Shown: piece after piece, positions 1 through 6,319 of the stretch
How the letters are laid out: every line of letters starts with the position of its first letter
How positions within the stretch are numbered: position 1 is the first letter of the stretch
NCBI GenBank assembly: GCA_016302225.1
Contig: JAEDOB010000011.1
Coordinates: 1 to 18,155, forward strand
DNA length: 18,155 nucleotides
Direction of reading: 5' to 3'
Origin: Oscillospiraceae bacterium
GTDB lineage: Bacteria > Bacillota > Clostridia > Oscillospirales > Ruminococcaceae
Notes under the pieces: model-generated
Database searches by the model: none
Told to the model about the DNA's origin: nothing
What the model saw: only the letters and a program-made list of their open reading frames with translations
Made by a program: the position numbers and the translations under genes

Positions 1-22
1 CGGGAAACCCGTCCCCTACAAG
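1..22. repeat. Partial copy of a 'CCCCTACAA' hairpin repeat at the window edge
   Basis: The first bases read CGGGAAACCCGTCCCCTACA, with GGG/CCC arms around AAA and the right end CCCCTACAA. The same right end closes the inverted-repeat element at 8810-8887. The left half lies outside the window, so only part of the unit is visible. It sits downstream of the gap terminator. Bases 23-104 hold no gene that I can support. Confidence 0.5.
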
Positions 23-107
23 TGTGTTAGGATATTTTTATGTACTGCTATAGATAGAACTGCTTATGCCCGTTAAAAAGATAAACGGCTGAAAAACATT
101 TCATACG

Positions 108-139
108 AAAAAACCGCCCCGCACTTATGTACGGGGCGG
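108..139 (-). terminator. Intrinsic terminator of gap
   Basis: An 8-bp GC-rich stem (CCGCCCCG at 114-121 with CGGGGCGG at 132-139) with a 10-nt loop is followed on the minus strand by six U (plus-strand A at 108-113). It lies 31 bp after the gap stop codon, a classic Rho-independent terminator position. Confidence 0.9.
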
Positions 140-169
140 CAATTGTTATGCAATTTTACAAAGAGAAAA

Positions 170-1207
170 TTAGCAGTTCTCAGCGAAGTACTTGATAGTT
201 CTAACCATCTGAGAAGTGTAGGAGTTCTCGTTGTCGTACCAGGAAACAACCTGTACCTGATAGGTATCATCGTCGATCTTGGAAACCATTGTCTGAGTAG
301 CATCAAACAGAGAACCAAACTTCATTCCAACGATGTCGGAAGAAACGATCTGCTCGTCGTTGTAGCCGAAGGACTCGGTAGCAGCAGCCTTCATAGCAGC
401 GTTGATGCCTTCCTTAGTGATGTCCTTGCCCTTAACAACAGCTGTGAGGATAGTTGTGGAGCCTGTAGGAGTAGGAACTCTCTGAGCGGAGCCGATGAGC
501 TTGCCGTTCAGCTCGGGGATAACCAGACCGATAGCCTTAGCAGCACCTGTGGAGTTAGGAACGATATTAGCAGCACCTGCTCTTGCTCTTCTCAGGTCGC
601 CCTTTCTGTGAGGACCGTCGAGGATCATCTGGTCGCCGGTGTAAGCGTGGATAGTGCTCATGATACCGGAGGAGATGGGAGCATAGTCGTTCAGAGCCTT
701 AGCCATAGGAGCGAGGCAGTTTGTTGTGCAGGAAGCAGCAGAGATGATGTTGTCTTCCTTAGTAAGAGTTGTGTGGTTTACGTTGTAAACGATAGTGGGC
801 AGATCGTTGCCTGCGGGAGCAGAGATAACGACCTTCTTAGCGCCTGCATCGATGTGAGCCTGGCTCTTAGCCTTGGATACATAGAAGCCTGTGCACTCGA
901 GAACAACGTCAACGCCGATCTCGCCCCAGGGGAGCTCAGCAGCGTTAGCCATAGCGTAGATCTTCAGAGTCTTGCCGTCAACTGTGATAGTACCTGCCTC
1001 GTCATCAGCGGTAACAGTGTGAAGGTTCTCGCCGATCTTTCCGCAGTAACCGCCCTGAGCGGTATCGTACTTGAGAAGATGAGCAAGCATGGAAGGCTTG
1101 GTCAGGTCGTTGATAGCAACAACCTCGTAGCCCTCAGCGCCGAACATCTGACGGAAAGCAAGACGGCCGATACGGCCAAAACCATTAATAGCAACTTTAA
1201 CTGACAT
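170..1207 (-). CDS. gap: Glyceraldehyde-3-phosphate dehydrogenase, type I
   Basis: Cytosolic glycolytic enzyme that oxidises glyceraldehyde 3-phosphate to 1,3-bisphosphoglycerate with NAD+. The 345-aa length is close to the family norm. The Rossmann motif GFGRIG is at residues 9-14. An Asp at 34 (AINDL) fits NAD rather than NADP preference. The catalytic cysteine is C160 in SAASCTTNC, and the activating histidine is H187 in TIHAYTG. The ATG start has a perfect AGGAGGT site 8 nt upstream (1216-1222). It appears to be monocistronic: it has its own promoter (1241-1269) and terminator (108-139), and the gene before it ends in a terminator. No cggR, pgk or tpi is adjacent in the window. The identification is secure; the glycolytic (GapA) rather than gluconeogenic (GapB) assignment rests on the Asp34 reading and is less certain. 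Confidence 0.98.
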   Translation of the reverse strand: MSVKVAINGFGRIGRLAFRQMFGAEGYEVVAINDLTKPSMLAHLLKYDTAQGGYCGKIGENLHTVTADDEAGTITVDGKTLKIYAMANAAELPWGEIGVDVVLECTGFYVSKAKSQAHIDAGAKKVVISAPAGNDLPTIVYNVNHTTLTKEDNIISAASCTTNCLAPMAKALNDYAPISSGIMSTIHAYTGDQMILDGPHRKGDLRRARAGAANIVPNSTGAAKAIGLVIPELNGKLIGSAQRVPTPTGSTTILTAVVKGKDITKEGINAAMKAAATESFGYNDEQIVSSDIVGMKFGSLFDATQTMVSKIDDDTYQVQVVSWYDNENSYTSQMVRTIKYFAENC

Positions 1208-1240
1208 GGGATTTTACCTCCTAAAATTATTACTATCCTT

Positions 1241-1269
1241 ATTTTACACCATTTCGCAGAATTTATCAA
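1241..1269 (-). promoter_or_regulatory. Predicted sigma-A promoter of gap, inside an inverted repeat
   Basis: Minus-strand -35 TTGATA (1269-1264), 17-bp spacer and -10 TAAAAT (1246-1241) give a leader of about 27 nt to the ATG. The -35 hexamer is part of an 8-bp inverted repeat, TTTATCAA (1262-1269) and TTGATAAA (1276-1283), separated by 6 nt. That could be an operator. Predicted from sequence only. Confidence 0.7.
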
Positions 1270-1361
1270 GTGTTTTTGATAAAAAAATCACGAAGTCTGA
1301 GTAATTTTTTTCTGGGGTCATTTTTATATGCACTGCAAACGGCGGTTTTTGGGCATATTCG

Positions 1362-1415
1362 GGGAACAGTTCCCGACGATCAATATCTTATACAATAAAA
1401 ATTTACATATATGAA
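1362..1415 (-). promoter_or_regulatory. Possible second gap promoter with downstream palindrome
   Basis: Minus-strand -35 TTCATA (1415-1410), 17-bp spacer and -10 TATAAG (1392-1387) would start transcription near 1380. The perfect 13-bp palindrome GGGAACAGTTCCC (1362-1374) lies just downstream of that point, where a repressor could act. The region is AT-rich, so a chance match is possible. The rest of the dacA-gap gap (1208-1478) holds only this, the proximal promoter and the dacA terminator. Confidence 0.35.
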
Positions 1416-1431
1416 ATATCTCTAGGCGCAT

Positions 1432-1468
1432 AAAAAATCGGGAAACACATAGAATAAGCGTTTCCCGA
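1432..1468 (-). terminator. Intrinsic terminator of the dacA-like gene
   Basis: A 9-bp stem (TCGGGAAAC at 1438-1446 with GTTTCCCGA at 1460-1468) and a 13-nt loop precede six U on the minus strand (A at 1432-1437). It begins 10 bp after the dacA-like stop codon. Confidence 0.88.
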
Positions 1469-1478
1469 TGTGAATATT

Positions 1479-2588
1479 TTATTGTGCTTCGTAATCCTTT
1501 GCAATAACAAACGCCTTATCCAGCAGTGCGATGGTGTCATTCCAGCGTGCGGCGGAATTCTCTCCGCCCATAACAACGGCGATTATCTGATGGTCGTAAC
1601 GCTCCGCAAGCTCCACAACGCAGTAGCCCGCTTCGTCGGTCATACCCGTTTTCATTCCCTTGGAATAGCAGTAGTAGAACTGGCTGTAAGGGTTTATCAT
1701 AACGTTGGAATTTTTCCAGTAAATGACCTCGCCGCTTAAAAATGTCTGTGTCAGGTCAACCTTCTGAACGGATTCGGCTATCATATCGCAGTCCTTGGCG
1801 TAAAGGGCGATTTTCAGCATATCCATAGCTGTGGTGTAATGGTCATCATCATGGAAACCGTCGGGATTTGCGAAATGTGTGTTCTGCGCTCCGATACGCT
1901 TTGCCTTGCGGTTCATCATGGTGACGAACTCCTTGACTGCGCCTTCGTCGGACATATTGGGATTGTCCGCAATAACACGTCCGATATTTGCGGCGGTAAC
2001 GTAGGCTGCGTCATTTCCCGAGGGGAGCATAAGTGCGTCTATCATCATTTCGGTAGACAGCTGACTGCCCTTGTTGAGATATGCAAGGCTGGAGCCGGGA
2101 TTTACGAAATCCAGCTCATCGCCCGCAGTGAAAACGAAATCCTCGTCCGCATAATCCAGCGCAACTGCGGCTGTCAGCAGCTTTGTGGTGCTGGCGGGAT
2201 AGCATTTCTCCTCTGCATTTTTTGCATAGAGAATGGTGTTTGTGGTAACATCGTAAACTACCGCATATTTGGAGCTTATCTCCATATCAATGGGATAGGT
2301 CTTTTCGCTATTCGGAATGGGTTCCGCCGTTTCGGGAGCGACGGTTTCAAACGCCGTTTCGGCAGGCTCGGCTGCCTGATAATCCTCGGCGGCGATAATA
2401 TCGTTTGCGGCGACCGCTTCTGCTTCAATGTTGCGGACAACCCTCTTTACGCCGTTTATGCCCGCCACGGAAACGGTTACAAACACAGCCGCCATAACGG
2501 TGAGCTTCAGCCGTGCTTTGAGCATTTGCTTTCTGCGGTATGCGGAGCTTCTTGCGATAGGTCTTGATTTATAGCTGTAATTTTTCAT
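1479..2588 (-). CDS. D-alanyl-D-alanine carboxypeptidase (PBP5/DacA family)
   Basis: Serine peptidase that removes the terminal D-Ala from peptidoglycan pentapeptides outside the membrane. From the chosen start it has 369 residues. A membrane segment lies at about 28-45 without an obvious cleavage site, followed by an Ala/Glu/Pro-rich linker to about 95 and then the peptidase S11 domain. The three active-site motifs are present: STTK (S133, K136), SGN (190-192) and KTG (313-315). I see no PBP5-type C-terminal beta domain or amphipathic anchor, so the N-terminal helix probably holds it in the membrane. The frame stays open to a GTG at 2669, but that codon lies about 4 nt from the predicted transcription start (promoter 2680-2708) and has no ribosome binding site. 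I therefore prefer ATG 2588. Its own Shine-Dalgarno is weak (AGAAAG/GCAGG), so the start is only moderately sure. The transcript would have an 85-nt leader with two short palindromes (2609-2621 and 2641-2666). Confidence 0.93.
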   Translation of the reverse strand: MKNYSYKSRPIARSSAYRRKQMLKARLKLTVMAAVFVTVSVAGINGVKRVVRNIEAEAVAANDIIAAEDYQAAEPAETAFETVAPETAEPIPNSEKTYPIDMEISSKYAVVYDVTTNTILYAKNAEEKCYPASTTKLLTAAVALDYADEDFVFTAGDELDFVNPGSSLAYLNKGSQLSTEMMIDALMLPSGNDAAYVTAANIGRVIADNPNMSDEGAVKEFVTMMNRKAKRIGAQNTHFANPDGFHDDDHYTTAMDMLKIALYAKDCDMIAESVQKVDLTQTFLSGEVIYWKNSNVMINPYSQFYYCYSKGMKTGMTDEAGYCVVELAERYDHQIIAVVMGGENSAARWNDTIALLDKAFVIAKDYEAQ

Positions 2589-2679
2589 ATCCTGCTTTCT
2601 TTTGTTGTCGGGAAATTCCCGTTGGTTTATCTCTGTTCGGCTGTCGTTACGGAATTTCTCCGACAGCACCGTACATTAT

Positions 2680-2708
2680 ATTTTACCATAGTCTGCACAT
2701 TATTTCAA
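2680..2708 (-). promoter_or_regulatory. Predicted sigma-A promoter of the dacA-like gene
   Basis: Minus-strand -35 TTGAAA (2708-2703), 17-bp spacer and -10 TAAAAT (2685-2680). It lies between the ftsZ terminator and the dacA-like gene. A TATAAT overlaps at 2680-2675 but has no matching -35. Confidence 0.7.
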
Positions 2709-2752
2709 CTGTGATTTTACATAAAAAACATACAGATATTCCGACAGACAGC

Positions 2753-2792
2753 AAAACCCCCGTTCTCAGAAAAAGTGTTCCGAAAACGGGGG
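2753..2792 (-). terminator. Probable intrinsic terminator of ftsZ
   Basis: An 8-bp stem (CCCCCGTT at 2757-2764 with AACGGGGG at 2785-2792) with a 20-nt loop is followed on the minus strand by only four U (A at 2753-2756). It sits 22 bp after the ftsZ stop. The short U-run suggests it may leak into the downstream gene. Confidence 0.65.
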
Positions 2793-2814
2793 AGAAAATC
2801 TGTGTTAAAATGCC

Positions 2815-3903
2815 TTACTGTCTGTCGTTGAAAATCTTGAAGAGGTCGGTGAAATCATCGCCGGGTTTTGTATTCTTGGCTTCCTTGACGCTTTCAAGCA
2901 CTCTGGAATTGTCAACGGTATCCACGATAGGCTTTACTTCGTCCTCAAAGCCCGTAGCGATAACTGTGATATTGATCTCGTCGCTGAGATTTTCATCGAA
3001 GGAGGTACCGAAGATCATATCAACGCTGGGGTGAGCAGCCTCGGAAATAAGCTTGGTGGCTGTGTCCACATCGGAGGAGAGAACGTCCTCGGACATAACG
3101 ATGTTGACCAGCAGCCTTGTTGCGCCCTTGATAGAGGTTTCCAGCAGGGGGCTGGAGATAACTGCGTTTGCAGCCTCCTGAGCCTTATCCTTGCCCGAGC
3201 CGTGACCGATAGCCATATGAGCATAGCCTGCGTTCTTCATGGTGGTTTCAACGTCGGCAAAGTCAAGGTTAATCATACCTTCAACGGTAATAAGCTCTGC
3301 GATGGACTTAACGCCTGTTTTCAGGATATTATCAGCCAGCGCAAAGGATTCCTTCATAGTAAGGGGCTTTTCGGAGCCGACCAGCAGCTTTTCGTTGGGG
3401 ATAACAACGAGAGAGTCAACATGCTTCTTGAGCTCCTCGATACCCTTTTCCGCCTGGAGCATTTTAGCCTTCTGCTCAAAGTTAAAGGGCTTTGTAACAA
3501 CAGCGACTGTCAGAATATCCATTTCCTGTGCGATCTCCGCAACAACGGGAGCTGCGCCCGTACCTGTGCCGCCGCCCATACCTGCTGCAATGAATACCAT
3601 ATTTGCGCCCTTGAGAGCAGCAGCGATCTCATCTCTGTTCTCCTGTGCGGAATCGGAACCGATATTGGGCTTGTTGCCTGCACCTCTTCCTCTGGTCAGC
3701 TTTACGCCGATCTGTACCTTTGTGCTCGCCTTAGAGGAGCTGAGAGCCTTGGCATCGGTATTGACCGCTATGTAGTCAACATCCTTGATGCCCGAAGTTA
3801 CCATGCAGTTAAGTGCGTTTCCGCCGCCGCCGCCGACACCAACAACCTTTATATTAATGTCGGGGATAAAAGAAGTATCGTTATCCAGCATAAAGTCGCC
3901 CAT
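2815..3903 (-). CDS. ftsZ: Cell division protein FtsZ
   Basis: Bacterial tubulin homologue. It polymerises with GTP into the Z ring at midcell and recruits the septal wall machinery. The 362-aa protein has the glycine-rich loop VGVGGGGGNA (21-30), the tubulin signature GGGTGTG (110-116) and the T7 synergy loop NLDFADV (212-218) with its catalytic aspartates. The folded core ends near residue 320 (IATGFE), followed by a short linker of about 28 residues. The C-terminal peptide, DDFTDLFKIFNDRQ (349-362), differs from the usual D-I-P-x-F-L-R type that binds FtsA, SepF or ZipA. AGGAGGA lies 7 nt before the ATG. The gene is separated from ftsQ by 181 bp of AT-rich DNA with a good promoter, and no ftsA lies between them. 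The identity is certain. The unusual tail is a real feature of the reading frame, but its meaning is open. Confidence 0.98.
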   Translation of the reverse strand: MGDFMLDNDTSFIPDINIKVVGVGGGGGNALNCMVTSGIKDVDYIAVNTDAKALSSSKASTKVQIGVKLTRGRGAGNKPNIGSDSAQENRDEIAAALKGANMVFIAAGMGGGTGTGAAPVVAEIAQEMDILTVAVVTKPFNFEQKAKMLQAEKGIEELKKHVDSLVVIPNEKLLVGSEKPLTMKESFALADNILKTGVKSIAELITVEGMINLDFADVETTMKNAGYAHMAIGHGSGKDKAQEAANAVISSPLLETSIKGATRLLVNIVMSEDVLSSDVDTATKLISEAAHPSVDMIFGTSFDENLSDEINITVIATGFEDEVKPIVDTVDNSRVLESVKEAKNTKPGDDFTDLFKIFNDRQ

Positions 3904-3969
3904 TTGAAAATCCTCCTATATATAACATCTCTATTATTTCTAAATTTTAACCTGATAATACATATTATT

Positions 3970-3998
3970 ATAATAACACATTTTTTCAATAATATCAA
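3970..3998 (-). promoter_or_regulatory. Predicted sigma-A promoter of ftsZ
   Basis: Minus-strand -35 TTGATA (3998-3993), 17-bp spacer and -10 TATTAT (3975-3970) give a leader of roughly 60 nt. The -35 and its upstream flank read CACTTGATA, identical to the gap promoter. A second TATAAT at 4037-4032 lacks a clear -35. No stem-loop terminator for ftsQ is visible in 3904-4084, so read-through from the dcw operon may also feed ftsZ. Confidence 0.65.
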
Positions 3999-4084
3999 GT
4001 GAAAATTCAGTTTTTTTTCAATTATTTAAAGATTATAGAACTTGTATAAATCATTTTGATGAAAATACGGAATTTTTGTGTAAT

Positions 4085-4993
4085 TTACTCCGATTGACTG
4101 CCGTTTTCGCTGTCTGTTTCGACGGGATCGCCGTTTTCATCGGTAACTATCTCCGTTTCTGAGATGCCGTTCTTCCTGTCCTCGATGTTCTGATAATACT
4201 GCTCAATGCCGCTTTTTTCCATAAACGACGCCGAACCGTTGAACATGGTCAGGACACCCTCTGTCTTTGAGCCGATTTTCTCGCTGAGGATTATCTCGGT
4301 GAATTTCAGCTTGTAATCCAGCTCATTCACAGAACCCAGACGCACCTCAACACGGTCGTCGAAAAGGTACTTTATATTATATCTGTCGGTAACGTCAATG
4401 TAGGAAACCTTTTCGGTCTGTCGTGTATTCATTGCTTCGCAGACGGAAAGCATTGCATTCAGCTTGCCCTCGTCGTCCGCCGATTCAAACATCATTCCCG
4501 GTTCCAGATCATAGACGGGTTCTGAGCCCTTAATAAGGTAAAGCCCCGTGACAGGCGTTTGAGAACGGTCGAAAATCTTCCCCGTGGTGCTCATAATAAG
4601 GTAGTCGTTCTCCGCTTCAAGGCAAGCCATCGGTTTGCATACCTTAACGCTTATCTCAATGCCCGTAGGCAGCTTTCTTTTGACCTCGCAGGATTCCAGA
4701 TAGACGACGTTCTGCATTATCTGTTCGGCGTGGCTCGACATTTTGGTGAGGAACATATTCTCGCCGTATTCCAGACCCGAAGCGTTTATTATTTCGGCTT
4801 CGTCATACTGTCCGTCACCCGTTACGGTTATCTTTTCGATATTGAAAAAAATAGTTAGGGACAGAATTATCATTATCAGGAAAACGATAGTGAAAATTAT
4901 CTGCATATATACTCGAATAACACGTTTTCGCTTTTGCCTTGCCTTGTCGGAATTCGACTGCCGTCCGCTGTCCCGTTTTACAACATCATTCAT
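4085..4993 (-). CDS. ftsQ: Cell division protein FtsQ/DivIB, POTRA domain
   Basis: Bitopic membrane protein of the divisome. In Gram-positives, DivIB works with FtsL and DivIC to regulate the septal FtsW-PBP synthase. The 302-aa protein has a basic cytoplasmic N-terminus (1-28), one membrane helix (about 29-51) and an extracellular POTRA domain beginning at IEKITVTG (about 52-120) with the typical GLEYGENMF pattern. A beta-rich DivIB domain follows. The tail from about residue 280 is acidic and probably disordered. AGGAG lies 7 nt before the ATG. It is the last gene of the contiguous operon, 22 bp after murA. Length and position match the family. Assignment is by domain layout and context, as sequence conservation in this family is low. 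Confidence 0.93.
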   Translation of the reverse strand: MNDVVKRDSGRQSNSDKARQKRKRVIRVYMQIIFTIVFLIMIILSLTIFFNIEKITVTGDGQYDEAEIINASGLEYGENMFLTKMSSHAEQIMQNVVYLESCEVKRKLPTGIEISVKVCKPMACLEAENDYLIMSTTGKIFDRSQTPVTGLYLIKGSEPVYDLEPGMMFESADDEGKLNAMLSVCEAMNTRQTEKVSYIDVTDRYNIKYLFDDRVEVRLGSVNELDYKLKFTEIILSEKIGSKTEGVLTMFNGSASFMEKSGIEQYYQNIEDRKNGISETEIVTDENGDPVETDSENGSQSE

Positions 4994-5015
4994 AGAGATT
5001 CTCCTGTTGAAATTG

Positions 5016-6269
5016 TCAGCCGATACGTCTTACAGATGCACCTGCCGCTGACAGAACGTCCTCAATATTTTCATATCCTCTGTCCATATATTTAACGCCG
5101 CCAAGCGTTGTTCTGCCCTCTGCGGACAGTGCCGCAACAGCCAGCGCAGCCCCGCCTCTAAGGTCGGAGGCTTCAACGTTTGCACCGTAAAGCGTGGGGA
5201 CGCCGTTTACAACAGCGACCTTCCCCTCGGCGATAATGTCAGCACCCATTCTGCGAAGCTCGCCAACGTGCTTGAAGCGGTTTTCAAATATATTTTCGAT
5301 AAAAACCGTGCTGCCCTCCGCCTTGCAGACAGCTGCCATTACCACCGCTTGCATATCCGTGGGAAATCCGGGATATACCATAGTGCGGACGGTACCGGGT
5401 GCTTTCGTGCGCTTGTTTGCACGGATATAGATGCCGTCATTTCCAAAGCTGAGCTGACAGCCCATCTCCTCGAAAACGGACAGCACCGAGTCCAGATGAC
5501 GGTGCAGAGCGTTTTTCACATACAGCTCGCCCCCCGCCGCAGCACAGGCAGAAAGCCACGTTGCAGCGCATATCCTGTCGGGCATAACGGTGTATTCGCA
5601 GCCGTGAAGGGGTTTGCCGCCGTTTATGACGATCGTACCGCCGCCGTCCCCCGAAATATCTGCGCCGCACATACGGAGAAATTCGGCAAGGTCGGCAATT
5701 TCGGGTTCTCTTGCACAGTTTTTGATGACCGTTTCGCCCCTTGCGCAGACGGCTGCCAGCATAATATTTTCCGTTGCGCCCACCGATGGAAACGGCAGGG
5801 CAATTGAAACGCCGTTCAGCCCGTTTTCCGCCGTGCAGATGAGCCGTCCGTGTTCCTCGGAAATGTCGGCACCCATCTTTTTCAGGGCGGAAATGTGCAT
5901 ATCGATGGGTCGGGGACCCAATTCGCAGCCCCCGGGATATGACAGGACGCATTTCCCCGTTTTCCCGAGGACAGCCCCCAGAAAAATCACCGAGGAACGC
6001 ATCTCCCGCATAAGCTGCTCGGATATTTCCGAAAGGCAGCCGTCCCCGTCAACGGTAACGACGTTTCCCTCCGCCTTTATCCTGCACCCGAGTGTGGTAA
6101 GTATGCGCATTGCGGAATATGTATCGGAAATTCGGGGGACGTTTCTGATGACCGTCTGTCCCCGTGGAAGAAAAGCGGCGGCAAGTATGGGCAGAGCGGA
6201 ATTTTTTGCGCCCTGAGTGATTATCTCGCCTGACAGCCGCCTTCCGCCGTCAATAACAAGCCTTTGCAT
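5016..6269 (-). CDS. murA: UDP-N-acetylglucosamine 1-carboxyvinyltransferase
   Basis: Cytoplasmic enzyme for the first committed step of peptidoglycan synthesis: it transfers enolpyruvate from phosphoenolpyruvate to UDP-GlcNAc. The 417-aa length is typical. The substrate-binding Lys22-Asn23 pair is in GAKNSALP, and the catalytic Cys115 is in YPGGCELGPRP, at the same number as in E. coli. A Cys here (not Asp) is the fosfomycin-sensitive form. The conserved Asp of FPTDMQ is present in the C-terminal domain. Two inside-out alpha/beta domains are expected. GGAGGG lies 6 nt before the ATG, and its first bases are part of a hairpin (6280-6297). It lies 50 bp after murG and 22 bp before ftsQ, the slot that murB occupies in Bacillus subtilis. 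Firmicutes often have two MurA paralogues, so this could be MurA1 or MurA2. Confidence 0.97.
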   Translation of the reverse strand: MQRLVIDGGRRLSGEIITQGAKNSALPILAAAFLPRGQTVIRNVPRISDTYSAMRILTTLGCRIKAEGNVVTVDGDGCLSEISEQLMREMRSSVIFLGAVLGKTGKCVLSYPGGCELGPRPIDMHISALKKMGADISEEHGRLICTAENGLNGVSIALPFPSVGATENIMLAAVCARGETVIKNCAREPEIADLAEFLRMCGADISGDGGGTIVINGGKPLHGCEYTVMPDRICAATWLSACAAAGGELYVKNALHRHLDSVLSVFEEMGCQLSFGNDGIYIRANKRTKAPGTVRTMVYPGFPTDMQAVVMAAVCKAEGSTVFIENIFENRFKHVGELRRMGADIIAEGKVAVVNGVPTLYGANVEASDLRGGAALAVAALSAEGRTTLGGVKYMDRGYENIEDVLSAAGASVRRIG

Positions 6270-6275
6270 AGAAAA

Positions 6276-6297
6276 CCCTCCAATAATGATTTATTGG
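6276..6297 (-). promoter_or_regulatory. Hairpin overlapping the murA ribosome binding site
   Basis: A 7-bp perfect stem, CCAATAA (6280-6286) and TTATTGG (6291-6297), with a 4-nt loop lies in the murG-murA gap. On the mRNA its 3' arm ends in the first two G of the GGAGGG site (6281-6276), so folding would partly hide the murA ribosome binding site. Confidence 0.5.
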
Positions 6298-6319
6298 TGT
6301 ATTCTATGCGAGCGGGCTT

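Noticed and set aside
143..1204. Plus-strand open frame of 353 codons opposite gap
   Set aside because: The gap protein on the other strand has full catalytic motifs. The antisense product is Ser/Val/Leu-rich low-complexity sequence typical of a shadow.
1262..1283. Rex (redox regulator) binding site at the gap promoter
   Set aside because: The Rex consensus begins with TTG and ends with CAA around a short spacer. Here the arms are in the opposite order (TATCAA...TTGATA), so it does not fit.
2589..2669. Extended N-terminus of the dacA-like protein from GTG 2669
   Set aside because: The codon has no ribosome binding site and would lie about 4 nt after the predicted transcription start.
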